A stretch of 64,000 nucleotides of DNA. It comes from Alphaproteobacteria bacterium. GTDB lineage: Bacteria > Pseudomonadota > Alphaproteobacteria > Micavibrionales > Micavibrionaceae. The notes beneath the pieces were generated by a model. The model searched no databases and was not told the origin of the DNA. It worked only from the letters and a program-made list of their open reading frames with translations. How positions within the stretch are numbered: the first letter of the stretch is position 1; the number at the start of each line of letters is the position of its first letter. This document shows, in pieces, positions 17,173 through 27,250 of this stretch. Location of the stretch: NCBI GenBank assembly GCA_021776075.1, contig JAJFGQ010000018.1, positions 46,709 through 110,708 of the forward strand, written 5' to 3'. The translations under genes were made by a program, and so were the position numbers.

Positions 17173-18646
17173 ACTGGTTAAAACATACCGGGGTGAAAGA
17201 AACCCGGAGATTAAAGGCCTGACGCAGGATAGCCGTCAGGTCCATGAGGGCTGGCTTTTTGCGGCTCTGCCGGGCGTCAAGGTGGATGGCCGGCGTTTTG
17301 TGGATGATGCTATTCAACAAGGGGCCGTTGCCGTTCTGGTGTCGCAAGATGCTGATTTACCGGAGTCTGTCGGCAATGTGCCTGTGATCGCCGATGAAAA
17401 CCCGCGGCTTCGTTTGAGTCTTATGGCCTCTATGCTGCATGCGCCACAGCCGGATATTGTTGTGGCTGTGACCGGAACAAACGGGAAGACCTCGACGGTT
17501 CATTTTGCGCAGCAATTATGGCAGGCGTTGGATGTCCCGGCAGTAAGTCTTGGAACGCTGGGCGTTCATGGGGCCGGAATAGAGCGCGCAGGGTCTCTGA
17601 CGACTCCCGATCCGGTGTCTTTGCACGCGGCGTTGAGCGGTTTGGCGGAGTCCGGCATAAATCACATGTCCATGGAAGCGTCGAGTCACGGGCTGCATCA
17701 ATATCGTCTTGACGGCGTGCGGGTGAGCGCAGCCGGTTTTACAAATATCTCCCGTGATCATCTTGATTATCATGAGACGATGGAGAGCTATCTGGCGGCC
17801 AAAATGCGCCTCTTTACAGATATTACTTTACCCGGCGGGACAGCGGTTTTAAACGCTGACGCAGATCAATACGATACGTTTTGCAACGAAATAGAAAAAA
17901 GAGATCTGGTGTGCTTTTCCTACGGGTGGAAAGGTCAGGATATTCATCTGCTTGAACGGAGCCCCATACCGGAAGGGCAGCGTCTTAAGCTTGAGGTGCT
18001 GGGGCGGTCTTATGAACTGGTTTTGCCGCTGGTGGGTGAGTTTCAGGTTATGAATGCCTTTTGTGCGCTCGGTTTGGTTATAGCGGAAGCCCCGGATAAT
18101 GAAGCCCGTACAGCGCAGCTTGTCGAAGCGCTGGCTGATTTGCAGCCTGTGCCGGGGCGGCTGGAGGTTGTATCCGGGCATCCTGCGGGCGCTACGGTAT
18201 GTGTTGATTATGCCCATACGCCGGATGCGCTGGAGACTGTCTTGAAAGCTTTGCGTCCGCACACGGCAGGACGCTTGTTTTGTATCGTGGGGTGCGGCGG
18301 TGATCGTGATGCCGGCAAGCGCCCGATGATGGCGCGTATCGCGGCGGATTTGTCTGATGTGGCTGTGATTACCGACGATAATCCGCGGACGGAAGACCCT
18401 GCTCAAATTCGTGCCGATATGATGGCAGGGGCGCCGGATGCAAAGGAAATCGGCAGCCGCGGTGAGGCTATTGCGTGGGCTGTAAATGAACTGACGGCAG
18501 GGGATCTTTTGCTGGTGGCCGGTAAGGGGCATGAGCAGGGGCAGATTATTGGCGTGCGCGTGGAGCCGTTCGATGACAGGCAAGAGGTACGGAACGTAAT
18601 GGGGAGTCTTGGGGGGATATGCGAGGGGATATGCGAGGGGATATGA
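17159..18646 (+). CDS. murE: UDP-MurNAc-L-Ala-D-Glu:meso-DAP ligase
   Basis: A Mur ligase adding meso-diaminopimelate to the peptidoglycan stem peptide. The ATP loop is VTGTNGKTSTVHF, the carbamoyl-Lys region TNISRDHLDYHET, and the C-terminal motif DDNPRTEDPAQI contains the DNPR signature that selects meso-DAP over lysine. The start is a TTG at 17159, overlapping ftsI by 14 bases; no better start was seen. The last residues ([11 protein letters not shown]) are encoded by a 12-base tandem repeat that also forms the murF initiation site. Confidence 0.96.
   Translation: MRLTELVKTYRGERNPEIKGLTQDSRQVHEGWLFAALPGVKVDGRRFVDDAIQQGAVAVLVSQDADLPESVGNVPVIADENPRLRLSLMASMLHAPQPDIVVAVTGTNGKTSTVHFAQQLWQALDVPAVSLGTLGVHGAGIERAGSLTTPDPVSLHAALSGLAESGINHMSMEASSHGLHQYRLDGVRVSAAGFTNISRDHLDYHETMESYLAAKMRLFTDITLPGGTAVLNADADQYDTFCNEIEKRDLVCFSYGWKGQDIHLLERSPIPEGQRLKLEVLGRSYELVLPLVGEFQVMNAFCALGLVIAEAPDNEARTAQLVEALADLQPVPGRLEVVSGHPAGATVCVDYAHTPDALETVLKALRPHTAGRLFCIVGCGGDRDAGKRPMMARIAADLSDVAVITDDNPRTEDPAQIRADMMAGAPDAKEIGSRGEAIAWAVNELTAGDLLLVAGKGHEQGQIIGVRVEPFDDRQEVRNVMGSLGGICEGICEGI
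18611..18646 (+). repeat. 12-bp tandem repeat spanning the murE stop and murF start
   Basis: The unit GATATGCGAGGG is repeated, giving ATG codons at 18619, 18631 and 18643, each exactly 12 bases apart and each preceded by a G-rich run. In the murE frame it adds ICEG repeats to the C-terminus. In the murF frame it gives MRGDMRGDM. Because the unit is a multiple of three, copy-number change keeps both frames open. Confidence 0.9.
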
Positions 18647-20106
18647 GTGTGACGTCAAATGTAATATGGACGGCGAAAGAAGCTGCTTTAGCAACCGGTG
18701 GCATGTTGAGGGGCAGGCCATGGACGGCTATCGGTGTGTCCATTGATAGCCGCTCCGTACGAAGAGGTGAGCTGTTTATAGCCTTGGCCGGCGATCAGGG
18801 GGATGGTCATGACTATGTGGCCAAAGCTTTGGCGGCGGGTGCGGCTGCTGCTGTGGTGTCCCGTGTGCCGGAAGGCTTGCAAGATCATGCCGCTCTCCTT
18901 GTTGTAGAGGATACTTTCAAGGCTTTACAGGATTTGGGGCAGGCTGCGCGTGGTCGGAGTGCTGCTAAAATTATCGCTGTGACGGGGTCTGTTGGAAAAA
19001 CAGGAACCAAGGATATGTTGGCGGCTGTGTTTGGTGCTATGGGACATATGCATGCAGCGAAGGCGTCTTATAACAATCATTGGGGCGTACCGTTATCCCT
19101 TGCGGAGATGCATGAAGGGATGGATTACGGAATTTTTGAAATTGGCATGAATCATGCCGGTGAAATTACGCAACTGACCAAACAGGTGAGGCCGGATATA
19201 GTCATTATTACGACGATTGCTTCTGTTCATGGTGAACATTTTGAATCAGAAGAACAAATCGCAGAAGCCAAGGCCGAAATTTTTGACGGTATGGCACCGG
19301 GCGGCTGCGTGATTTTAAACCGTGATAATGAATGGTTTTCTTTCCTGAAAGAAAAAGCTGTCGCAAGGGAACTGGATGTTTACAGCTTTGGAGAGCATGA
19401 GGACGCGGATGTAAGGCTTGCGAATTGTCTGGAAGCGGCGAACGGGTCACGGGTCGAGGCTTGTGTGGAGGGCATGACGGTGAAGTTCTCGCTCCCGATT
19501 CCGGGACGTCATATTGTGATGAATGCGCTGTCTGTCCTTATGGCTGTCAAGTTATCAGGCGGTGATGTGCAGACCGTATCCCGCGCGCTGGAGACAATAG
19601 AAGCACCGGCAGGCCGTGGTCGGCGTGAATATATAGATGTTGGTGATGCAAAAAATCCGGTGACCCTGATTGATGAAAGCTACAACGCTTCTCCTGTTGC
19701 GATGAAGGCGGCCTTCAAGGTTTTGGCCTTGATTGATCCCGGCCGCGGAGGTCGGCGGATTGCTGTTCTGGGTGATATGTATGAGTTGGGTAAAGATGGC
19801 GCGCGCCTGCATAAGGAGCTGGCCTTACCGTTGCAGGCTGCGGATGTCCAACTTGTTTATACCTCCGGTCCCCTGATGAAAAACCTCTATGACGCATTGC
19901 CGGCGGAAAAACGGGGCGGTCATGAAGATGATCATACGAAGCTGGCAGAAATCGTGCCGGGTGTCCTTGTGCCGGGTGATGTTGTGATGGTAAAAGGCTC
20001 CCGCGGAGGCGGTGAAAAACCGCGTATGCAAGTGGTCGTGGAAGCGTTGCGCACCTTACCGAACAGGCTGAAGAAGAAAACGAAAGAGACAGAGCATGCT
20101 GTATGA
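18643..20106 (+). CDS. murF: UDP-MurNAc-tripeptide:D-Ala-D-Ala ligase
   Basis: Adds D-Ala-D-Ala to complete the UDP-MurNAc-pentapeptide. Mur ligase domains: an N-terminal UDP-binding part with [16 protein letters not shown], the ATP loop [28 protein letters not shown], and the C-terminal [18 protein letters not shown]. Three in-frame ATGs are possible (18619, 18631, 18643). I prefer 18643 because it forms an ATGA overlap with murE, and the protein then begins close to the family N-terminus ([14 protein letters not shown]). The longer starts would only add MRGD repeats. Confidence 0.95.
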   Translation: MSVTSNVIWTAKEAALATGGMLRGRPWTAIGVSIDSRSVRRGELFIALAGDQGDGHDYVAKALAAGAAAAVVSRVPEGLQDHAALLVVEDTFKALQDLGQAARGRSAAKIIAVTGSVGKTGTKDMLAAVFGAMGHMHAAKASYNNHWGVPLSLAEMHEGMDYGIFEIGMNHAGEITQLTKQVRPDIVIITTIASVHGEHFESEEQIAEAKAEIFDGMAPGGCVILNRDNEWFSFLKEKAVARELDVYSFGEHEDADVRLANCLEAANGSRVEACVEGMTVKFSLPIPGRHIVMNALSVLMAVKLSGGDVQTVSRALETIEAPAGRGRREYIDVGDAKNPVTLIDESYNASPVAMKAAFKVLALIDPGRGGRRIAVLGDMYELGKDGARLHKELALPLQAADVQLVYTSGPLMKNLYDALPAEKRGGHEDDHTKLAEIVPGVLVPGDVVMVKGSRGGGEKPRMQVVVEALRTLPNRLKKKTKETEHAV

Positions 20107-21178
20107 GTTTTTATTTCCCCTTGCGGATGAATTTACGATTTTTAACCTGTTTCGCTATCTGACATTTCGGACGGGCGGGGCGATTATGACGGCGCTCATC
20201 ATTTGCTTTTTAATGGGGCCGGGTATGATCCGCTGGTTAAAATCAAAGCAGGCGGAAGGGCAGCCTATTCGCGACATCGGACCGGATCATCTTAAAAAGG
20301 CAGGCACGCCGACGATGGGTGGCCTGATGATCCTTGTCTCGGTAGCGGTCAGTACGTTGCTTTGGACCGATCTGTCTAACCGGTTTGTGTGGTATGCGCT
20401 GTTAGTGATGGTGGGTTATGGCGCGGTTGGCTTTGTTGACGATTACATGAAATTGACAAAAAGGGATCACAAGGGTCTGTCCGGGAAAATTCGTCTTTTG
20501 GCTCAGATGTTAATTGGCACGTTGGCTACAATCGGTATTATGGGCAGTTTGCCGGACAGTATCAGTACGCATGTCAGTATTCCGTTTTTTAAGGATTTAC
20601 TGGTCAATTTATCTTGGTTTTTTATTCCCTGGGCGCTGTTGGTGATGGTGGGGGCGGCGAATGCCGTGAACCTGACAGACGGTCTGGATGGTTTGGCGAT
20701 TGTGCCTGTTGCTATTGCTGCGGGCTGTTTCGGGTTGATTAGCTATCTCGCCGGGAATGCTATCTTTTCAGATTATTTACAGATTTCCTATGTGCCTGGA
20801 ACAGGCGAGCTCGCGATTTTATGCGGGGCGCTTGTGGGGGCGGCGATGGGCTTTTTATGGTTTAATGCACCGCCTGCTATGGTTTTTATGGGCGATACCG
20901 GATCGCTGGCGATGGGCGGTGTTCTGGGTGTTATTGCCGTGACCACGAAGCATGAGCTTGTGTTGGCCATTATTGGCGGGCTGTTTGTGCTGGAGACGGT
21001 TTCCGTCATTGTGCAGGTGGCTTCCTTCAAATTGACGGGAAAACGTGTTTTTGCCATGGCGCCCTTGCATCATCATTTCGAGAAAAAAGGCTGGTCTGAG
21101 CCGACAATCGTTATCCGTTTCTGGATTATTGCTGTTATACTGGCGCTGGTAGGCCTGTCCACGCTGAAGTTGAGATGA
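20096..21178 (+). CDS. mraY: Phospho-N-acetylmuramoyl-pentapeptide transferase
   Basis: A 360-residue polytopic membrane enzyme that makes lipid I from UDP-MurNAc-pentapeptide and undecaprenyl phosphate. The N-terminus [13 protein letters not shown] is the classic family start. The active-site loop shows [29 protein letters not shown], and the metal/substrate motif [23 protein letters not shown] near the C-terminus is also diagnostic. Overlaps murF by 11 bases and murD by 4. Confidence 0.98.
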   Translation: MLYEFLFPLADEFTIFNLFRYLTFRTGGAIMTALIICFLMGPGMIRWLKSKQAEGQPIRDIGPDHLKKAGTPTMGGLMILVSVAVSTLLWTDLSNRFVWYALLVMVGYGAVGFVDDYMKLTKRDHKGLSGKIRLLAQMLIGTLATIGIMGSLPDSISTHVSIPFFKDLLVNLSWFFIPWALLVMVGAANAVNLTDGLDGLAIVPVAIAAGCFGLISYLAGNAIFSDYLQISYVPGTGELAILCGALVGAAMGFLWFNAPPAMVFMGDTGSLAMGGVLGVIAVTTKHELVLAIIGGLFVLETVSVIVQVASFKLTGKRVFAMAPLHHHFEKKGWSEPTIVIRFWIIAVILALVGLSTLKLR

Positions 21179-22575
21179 TTGATTTATCAAAATTAAAGCA
21201 AAAATATCCTTATAGCGAAGCCGTCTATGTCCTTGGTATGGCTAAAAGCGGCTATGCGACGGCACGCGCTTTGATTAAAAATGGCTGGACCGTTTATGTG
21301 TGGGACGATAATGAAAAAACACGTAAGTCCGCTCAGGAGAAAGCAGAGGCGGAAGATATGCGTTTTATGTTTCTGAATCCTGACGACAATTTTGAAAAAC
21401 TTTTTTCGCAGGCCGGTATGCTTGTTCCTGCGCCGGGTGTTCCGCTTACGCATCCGTACATAGAAGCCGCGAAACAGCAGGGCTGTGCTGTGCTGGGTGA
21501 TATTGAGTTGTTTGCTTTGTCTGAACCAAAGTGCCAAACGATCGGTGTAACAGGCACGAATGGCAAATCGACGACGGCTTCATTGCTGGGGCATATTCTG
21601 GAAGTGCCTGTTGGCGGTAATATTGGAAATCCCGTTCTGGATATGGATTTGCCTTCGGACAATAAGCCGCTTGTGTTGGAAATTTCATCTTTTCAGGCCG
21701 ATTTATGCCCGACATTTACGCCGGATATTGCTGTTCATCTTAATTTTAGCCCGGACCATCTTGATCGCCATGGCTCCATGGAAAACTATGTGGAAGCCAA
21801 AAAGCGTTTGTTTAAAGGGTCAGGGAAGGCTGTGATTGCTATTGACGACGAGTGGTCGCGTAAAATGTTTAATGAAATCGAGCAGGCCGGTGAACGGGAA
21901 TGCTTCCCTGTGTCGACGACACAGGCAGAAAAAGACGGTGTTTATGTTGCTGATGGGGCTTTATTCGAGGCGATGTATGGTGATCCTGTCAGGATAGGCG
22001 GGGTTTCCGTTTCGACGTTGCCGGGGGTTCATAATCAGCAAAACGCAGCGGCGGCTTATGCTGTGGCACGTTTGATGGGGATGGAACCGCAGGCTATTAT
22101 GGATGCCATGAAGACCTTTCCCGGGTTGCCGCACAGGCAGTATCTGGTACGGGTTATCAATGGTGTTTCGTATGTGAATGACAGCAAGGCGACGAATGTA
22201 GCCGCTGCAGCGCGTGGGCTAGCATGTTACAGAAACATATACTGGATTGTCGGTGGCCGTCCGAAAGAAGGCGGTTTGGAGGGATTGGCCCCTTATATGG
22301 ATCGTGTCAGTCAGGCCTTTTTAATCGGGGAGAATATGGAAGAGTTGGCGACATGGCTGAATAACCAAGGTGTTGCTCATAATTTTAGTGCGACGATGGA
22401 GAGGGCTGTGAAAGATGCGCATCATATGGCGCAAAATGACCGTGGTCAGCCGGGTGGTGCAGGGACAGTATTACTATCACCGGCCTGTGCTTCTTTTGAC
22501 CAATTTAAAAATTTTGAAGAGCGCGGCGATGTTTTTACGCAGTTGGTTAATGATTTAGAGGAAGAGGCTATATGA
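21175..22575 (+). CDS. murD: UDP-N-acetylmuramoylalanine-D-glutamate ligase
   Basis: Adds D-Glu to UDP-MurNAc-L-Ala in the cytoplasm. N-terminal [15 protein letters not shown] binds the uracil nucleotide. The ATP loop is [37 protein letters not shown] and the C-terminal YVNDSKATN and [20 protein letters not shown] are family signatures. It starts with ATGA overlapping mraY and ends in ATGA overlapping ftsW. Normal length of 466 residues. Confidence 0.97.
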   Translation: MIDLSKLKQKYPYSEAVYVLGMAKSGYATARALIKNGWTVYVWDDNEKTRKSAQEKAEAEDMRFMFLNPDDNFEKLFSQAGMLVPAPGVPLTHPYIEAAKQQGCAVLGDIELFALSEPKCQTIGVTGTNGKSTTASLLGHILEVPVGGNIGNPVLDMDLPSDNKPLVLEISSFQADLCPTFTPDIAVHLNFSPDHLDRHGSMENYVEAKKRLFKGSGKAVIAIDDEWSRKMFNEIEQAGERECFPVSTTQAEKDGVYVADGALFEAMYGDPVRIGGVSVSTLPGVHNQQNAAAAYAVARLMGMEPQAIMDAMKTFPGLPHRQYLVRVINGVSYVNDSKATNVAAAARGLACYRNIYWIVGGRPKEGGLEGLAPYMDRVSQAFLIGENMEELATWLNNQGVAHNFSATMERAVKDAHHMAQNDRGQPGGAGTVLLSPACASFDQFKNFEERGDVFTQLVNDLEEEAI

Positions 22576-23741
22576 CAGCATTATTTTCCCGCGCAGATCA
22601 GTCTATCCTTGGCCGTTGGTGGTGGACTGTAGACCGCACGATGTTGGCGGCGTTCTTTGCCCTGATTATATTTGGGATCGTGCTTGTTATGGCGGCCAGT
22701 CCGCCGGTGGCCGAGCGTATAGGGTTGGATCAGTATCATTTTATCAAACGTCATCTCATTATGCTGGGGCCTGCCTTGCTTCTGATGTTTTCTGTTTCTT
22801 TTTTGACTCCCCGCATGGTCTGGCGCCTGGCCAGTCTTGTTTTGGCGGGGGGTATACTGGCTATGATTGTTGTCCTGTTTACAGGGATGGAAATTAAGGG
22901 AGCGCAACGCTGGATCCATTTGCCCGGTTTTTCTCTCCAGCCGAGTGAGTTCGTGAAGCCTGCTTTTGCCGTGGTTGCGGCATGGTTTATGACCTTTCAG
23001 ACGGAAAGGCCTGAATTTCGCGGAAACCGTATGGCTGCGGGCGTCTTTTTATGCGTTATCAGCCTGTTGTTGTTGCAGCCGGATCTGGGTATGACCGTTG
23101 TTGTGAGTTGCATATACGGCGCGCAGATATTCATGGCTGGTTTTCCCTTATGGATCGTCGTGGTCTTGGCTGTTTTGGGACTGACCGGGTTAGTGACGGC
23201 CTATTTTGTTTTTGACCATGTGCAAAGCCGTATTGATCGTTTTCTTGATCCCTCTGCCGGGGACAGCTATCAGGTTAAAAAAGCATTGGAGGCGTTTCAG
23301 GAAGGTGGTTTATGGGGAGCCGGACCGGGGCAGGGGACTGTAAAGCTTCAATTGCCGGACGCTCATGCTGATTTTATTTTTGCTGTGGCGGGAGAAGAAT
23401 TAGGCTTGGTGTTTGTTCTTTTGCTGATTATGTTGTTCGCGTTTGTTTTATTACGCGGTTTTAATCGTCTCATGGAGTGTGATGATATGTTTGTTGTTCT
23501 GGCAACAGGCGGATTACTGGTGATGTTCGGGATGCAGGCTTTGGTACATATGGGGTCCAGTGTACATTTGTTACCGGCTAAGGGCATGACCCTGCCTTTT
23601 ATCAGTTATGGCGGTTCTTCTTTGTTGTCTGTGTCCTTGGCTATGGGTATGGTACTTGCCCTGACAAGGCGGCGGGTTCGATCGGGTGTTGCGGGCGGTC
23701 GTCGGCGGGTCGTGAAGGGCATAAGAAAGGGTACGGGGTAA
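22572..23741 (+). CDS. ftsW: Septal peptidoglycan glycosyltransferase FtsW
   Basis: A 389-residue SEDS-family membrane protein with about ten hydrophobic helices that polymerises lipid II at the septum with FtsI. Family motifs: GAQRWIHLPGFSLQPSEFVK, LLLQPDLGMTVV, GGLWGAGPGQGTVKLQLPDAH followed by FAVAGEELG, and the C-terminal PFISYGGSSLLS. The conserved catalytic Asp is that of PDLG/PDAH-type loops. The tail is basic. Four-base overlap with murD; three bases separate it from murG. Confidence 0.96.
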   Translation: MTALFSRADQSILGRWWWTVDRTMLAAFFALIIFGIVLVMAASPPVAERIGLDQYHFIKRHLIMLGPALLLMFSVSFLTPRMVWRLASLVLAGGILAMIVVLFTGMEIKGAQRWIHLPGFSLQPSEFVKPAFAVVAAWFMTFQTERPEFRGNRMAAGVFLCVISLLLLQPDLGMTVVVSCIYGAQIFMAGFPLWIVVVLAVLGLTGLVTAYFVFDHVQSRIDRFLDPSAGDSYQVKKALEAFQEGGLWGAGPGQGTVKLQLPDAHADFIFAVAGEELGLVFVLLLIMLFAFVLLRGFNRLMECDDMFVVLATGGLLVMFGMQALVHMGSSVHLLPAKGMTLPFISYGGSSLLSVSLAMGMVLALTRRRVRSGVAGGRRRVVKGIRKGTG

Positions 23742-23744
23742 GAA

Positions 23745-24893
23745 GTGACTGATTCAAAACTTGTTGTTTTAAGTGCGGGGGGAACCGGTGGGCATATGAC
23801 GCCGGCTGTGTCGTTGGCTCGTGATTTACAGTCACGCGGTTTTCGGGTGGTCTTGATTACCGACCCGCGGACGAAAAAATATGAGAGCTTGTTTGAGGAA
23901 ATACCCACTCATTTTATTCAGGCCGGAACGTTGGGGCGCGGCGTTTTTGGAAAGGTTAAAGGCATTGCCAGACTCGGTGTGGGTATGGTGCAGGCGCGCG
24001 GGCTTATTGAAAAATTAAAGCCGGCTGTTGTGGTTGGTTTTGGCGGTTATCCTTCTGTTCCAACTGTTTATATGGCGCAGCGTAAGAATATTCCTACGGT
24101 TATTCATGAGCAGAATGCCGTATTGGGCCGTGCTAATGTTTTTCTGTCACCAAAGGCCGATCGTATTGCGTTGTCCATGACTTATGTGGAGGGGCTTGAT
24201 GAAGCTGATGCGGTGCGTGCTGTGGTGACGGGTAATCCGGTGCGTGATGATATTGCCGATCTTTATACGAAGCCTTATCCGGTTCTTGATACGGATGGCC
24301 CTCTGAAAATATTTATTGTGGGCGGTTCTCTTGGCGCTCATGTTCTTTCGAATATTGTTCCGGCAACGTTGGCGCGATTGCCGGCGGCTTATAAAGCCCG
24401 TCTTGATATTGTTCAGCAATGCCGGGAGGAAGATATCCCGCTCGTGCGCGGTGTTTATGAGAAAGCCGGTATCAAGGCCCGACTGGAGGGATTTTTTGGT
24501 GATGTTCCCGCCATATTGGCGTCTTCTCATCTGGTGATTTCCCGTTCCGGTGCCAGCACTGTGGCAGAGCTGACGGCTGCCGGACGGCCTGCGATATTTG
24601 TGCCTTATCCGCATCACAAAGATCAGCAACAAAAAGTGAATGCGGACACTGTGGCTGATGCGGGAGGGGCTTGGGTGATGACCCAGAACGGCTTTACAGA
24701 GGAAGCCTTGCTGGCCCGTATTGAGACGTTTTTGCAAAACCCGGAAACATTATTCCGGGCGGCAGAAGCAGCCCGGGGCTGTGGAAAGCCGGATGCGGCC
24801 CGGCGTTTGGGAAATCTGGTAACGGCGATTGCCGCAGGCTGGGATAAACAAGCCCAGAAGCCCTTTGATTTAACGCAAGGGCGTGAAGGTTGA
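23745..24893 (+). CDS. murG: Lipid II synthase (UDP-GlcNAc transferase)
   Basis: A peripheral GT-B glycosyltransferase that adds GlcNAc to lipid I. The first glycine-rich loop is SAGGTGGHMTPAVSLA, the acceptor side has IHEQNAVLGRAN, and the second loop is FIVGGSLGAHVLSNIVP. The donor-binding signature is ISRSGASTVAELTAAGRPAI followed by PYPHHKDQQQKVNA. The start codon is GTG at 23745. 382 residues, slightly long, with a polar C-terminal tail. Confidence 0.97.
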   Translation: MTDSKLVVLSAGGTGGHMTPAVSLARDLQSRGFRVVLITDPRTKKYESLFEEIPTHFIQAGTLGRGVFGKVKGIARLGVGMVQARGLIEKLKPAVVVGFGGYPSVPTVYMAQRKNIPTVIHEQNAVLGRANVFLSPKADRIALSMTYVEGLDEADAVRAVVTGNPVRDDIADLYTKPYPVLDTDGPLKIFIVGGSLGAHVLSNIVPATLARLPAAYKARLDIVQQCREEDIPLVRGVYEKAGIKARLEGFFGDVPAILASSHLVISRSGASTVAELTAAGRPAIFVPYPHHKDQQQKVNADTVADAGGAWVMTQNGFTEEALLARIETFLQNPETLFRAAEAARGCGKPDAARRLGNLVTAIAAGWDKQAQKPFDLTQGREG

Positions 24894-24916
24894 AACGCTT
24901 TAAGGAGATTGGTTAA

Positions 24917-26359
24917 ATGAAGGCGATGCCCCTTGATATAGGCACATTGCATTTTGTCGGAATCGGCGGGATCGGCATGAGCGGTATTGCCGAGGTTTTG
25001 CATGATCTGGGTTATAAGGTGCAGGGCTCGGACCTGTCTGAAAGCCCGAATGTCAAAAGGCTTAAAAAGAAGGGGATGCGCGTCGTGATCGGTCATGACG
25101 GGGCAAATCTCGAAGGTGCGGCGGTTGTTGTTATTTCTTCTGCGATCAAGCCGGATAATCCTGAATTATTGGCGGCGCGGGAGAGGAAGTTGCCCGTTGT
25201 GCGGCGGGCGGAGATGCTGGCCGAACTTATGCGTTTGAAATGGTCCATTGCCATTGGCGGCACGCATGGAAAGACAACAACGACGTCGCTCGTCGGCGTG
25301 ATGCTTGAAGAAGGCGGCTATGACCCGACCGTGATTAATGGCGGCATTGTTAATAAATACGGCAGCAATACACGCCTCGGTAAAAGCGACTGGATGGTGG
25401 TAGAAGCCGATGAGAGCGATGGGACGTTTACGCGTCTTCCGGCAACGGTGGCGGTTGTGACGAATATAGACCCGGAGCATATGGATCATTACGGCGCGTT
25501 TGACGATGTGCGGGCGGCTTTTCGTCAGTTTGTCGAAAATATTCCCTTTTACGGTTTTGCGGTGTTGTGCTCCGATCACCCGGAAGTACAGACTTTGATG
25601 GCGCAGATCATGGATCGCCGGCTGGTGTCTTACGGCTTTAATCCGCAGGCTGATGTGCGGGCTTCGAATATGCGCACCGGGGTGGAGGGCAGCACGTTTG
25701 ATGTCAGTTTTGCCGACTGGTTGAATGACGGTGCGGAACAGGTGCTGCGGGATGTGTTCCTGCCGATGCCGGGCGCGCATAACGTCAAAAATGCGTTGGC
25801 GGCTTTGACGATTGCGCATGAAATGGGCGTAGCCCCGCCGGTGATGAAAAAGGCGCTGGCCGGGTTCTCCGGGGTCAAACGGCGCTTTACCAAAACAGGC
25901 GAAGCGGGCGGTGTGACTGTGATTGACGATTACGGGCATCACCCGGTGGAGATTACGGCGGTGTTAAAGGCCGCGCGCAGCGTGGTGGATGAAGGCGGCG
26001 GCCGTGTGATTGCCGTGATGCAGCCGCATCGTTATACGCGTTTACGTGATTTGTTTGACGAGTTTTGCACCTGTTTCAACAATGCCGATATCGTGATAAT
26101 CAGCGATGTGTATGAAGCCGGGGAAGCGCCGATTGACGGGGCGGATAAGGAAGGCCTTGCCGCCGGTATCAGGGATCATGGCCACCGTGATGTGCAATGC
26201 CTTGAGACGGCCGAAAAATTACCGCAAATGATTGCTGAAATAGCTGAAGAGGGTGACATGGTGATTTGCCTCGGTGCGGGGGATATAACGAAATGGGCCA
26301 ATGCTTTGCCGGGTGCGCTGGAGACAATTTTTAAGACGGCTGAGAAGCAAAGAGCTTAG
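24917..26359 (+). CDS. murC: UDP-N-acetylmuramate-L-alanine ligase
   Basis: The first Mur ligase, adding L-Ala to UDP-MurNAc. The Rossmann start is [16 protein letters not shown], the ATP loop is [16 protein letters not shown], and [21 protein letters not shown] and [10 protein letters not shown] are present. AAGG near 24901 and AGGAG precede the ATG at 24917; a second ATG nine bases on is also possible. It is the last gene before a 363-base interruption containing palindromic repeats, so the operon may be punctuated here. Confidence 0.97.
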   Translation: MKAMPLDIGTLHFVGIGGIGMSGIAEVLHDLGYKVQGSDLSESPNVKRLKKKGMRVVIGHDGANLEGAAVVVISSAIKPDNPELLAARERKLPVVRRAEMLAELMRLKWSIAIGGTHGKTTTTSLVGVMLEEGGYDPTVINGGIVNKYGSNTRLGKSDWMVVEADESDGTFTRLPATVAVVTNIDPEHMDHYGAFDDVRAAFRQFVENIPFYGFAVLCSDHPEVQTLMAQIMDRRLVSYGFNPQADVRASNMRTGVEGSTFDVSFADWLNDGAEQVLRDVFLPMPGAHNVKNALAALTIAHEMGVAPPVMKKALAGFSGVKRRFTKTGEAGGVTVIDDYGHHPVEITAVLKAARSVVDEGGGRVIAVMQPHRYTRLRDLFDEFCTCFNNADIVIISDVYEAGEAPIDGADKEGLAAGIRDHGHRDVQCLETAEKLPQMIAEIAEEGDMVICLGAGDITKWANALPGALETIFKTAEKQRA

Positions 26360-26414
26360 GGGGTTTAGTATTATTCTGTCATCGCAGAGGACGTAGAGAT
26401 TTTTTTTAACGTGT

Positions 26415-26483
26415 CATCCCGAGCGCAGTCGAGGGATCTTTGATGTATCCACTGGGGATGATCCCTCGACTGCGCTCGGGATG
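26415..26483. repeat. Perfect 24-bp inverted repeat after murC
   Basis: The arm at 26415-26438 (CATCCCGAGCGCAGTCGAGG...) is the exact reverse complement of 26460-26483, with a 21-base spacer. In RNA it would form a 24-base-pair hairpin lying 55 bases after the murC stop. No T-run follows, so it is not a classical terminator. The arm shares GAGCG-AGTCGAGGGATC with the repeat at 13085-13102. Confidence 0.92.
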
Positions 26484-26497
26484 GCATTAAACTCACC

Positions 26498-26620
26498 ACC
26501 GTCATGCCCGCCTTGTGCGGGCATTCTCTTCGTTTGTCGTCACCCCGGTGAAGACCGGGGTCCATTTATCCATAGCGCACAGGTCTATGAATGGATTCCG
26601 GCCTTCGCCGGAATGACGGT
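26498..26620. repeat. Composite palindromic element with three internal hairpins
   Basis: ACCGTCAT at 26498-26505 and ATGACGGT at 26613-26620 bound a 123-base element. Inside are TGCCCGCCTTGTGCGGGCA (26505-26523), CCCCGGTGAAGACCGGGG (26543-26560) and TTCCGGCCTTCGCCGGAA (26596-26613), each a hairpin. Its mosaic structure and lack of coding potential suggest a dispersed non-autonomous palindromic repeat. Confidence 0.85.
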
Positions 26621-26722
26621 TTAAAAAATGAAGATATTATTGGGAATAGCTATATAATGAAAACTCAGGGAATGATGGTTTTGTTTTGAACTGCAGAGAC
26701 GCAGAGGACGCGGAGGTTTTTA

Positions 26723-27250
26723 ATGCCAAAAGTGCTTGTTATTATGGGTTCATCGCGTTCTGACGGAGAAACGGCAAAGTCTGTTGATGTTTTAATTAAG
26801 GGACAAGATGCGGAGGTTATTGATTTATTAAAATATGACATCGGGTTTTTTGATTACGATCATAAAAACACCAATGATGCTTTTTTTGATATTTCAAAGA
26901 AAATGTTTGCGGCAGATAAAATTGTGTTGGCAACGCCTGTTTACTGGTACGCAATGAGCGCACTGCTCAAAATGTTTTTTGATAGGTTGTCTGATTTAAT
27001 AACGGTTAGAAAATCAGATGGTCGGTTATTGGCGGGAAAGCATGTTTATGTCTTGGCGAATGGAACTGACAAGGATTTACCGGAAGGTTTTGATGTCCCT
27101 TTTAAAAGAACAGCCGATTATTTTGATATGAATTATGTAAAATTAAAATATCTATATACAGGAGATGATAAAGAGTTTCTTTCTTCTTCATGGAATACTT
27201 TCCTCTCTTTTCAGAAGGAAATATTTAAGGCAGAGAAGGGAGAAAAATGA
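26723..27250 (+). CDS. Flavodoxin-like NAD(P)H:FMN oxidoreductase
   Basis: A 175-residue protein of the flavodoxin-fold NADPH-dependent FMN reductase type. The FMN phosphate loop is IMGSSRSDGETAKSV (residues 7-21), and ATPVYWYAMSALLKMFFDR is the second FMN-contact segment characteristic of the family. Its base composition and codon use are visibly more AT-rich than the flanking murC and murB. It is separated from murC by repeats yet overlaps murB by four bases (ATGA). It has no known role in wall synthesis and looks like an insertion into the dcw cluster. Substrate unknown. Confidence 0.85.
   Translation: MPKVLVIMGSSRSDGETAKSVDVLIKGQDAEVIDLLKYDIGFFDYDHKNTNDAFFDISKKMFAADKIVLATPVYWYAMSALLKMFFDRLSDLITVRKSDGRLLAGKHVYVLANGTDKDLPEGFDVPFKRTADYFDMNYVKLKYLYTGDDKEFLSSSWNTFLSFQKEIFKAEKGEK

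Noticed and set aside
17849..18721. 290-codon frame antisense to murE
   Set aside because: Shadow of murE; composition is atypical, no ribosome binding site, and the sense gene is certain.
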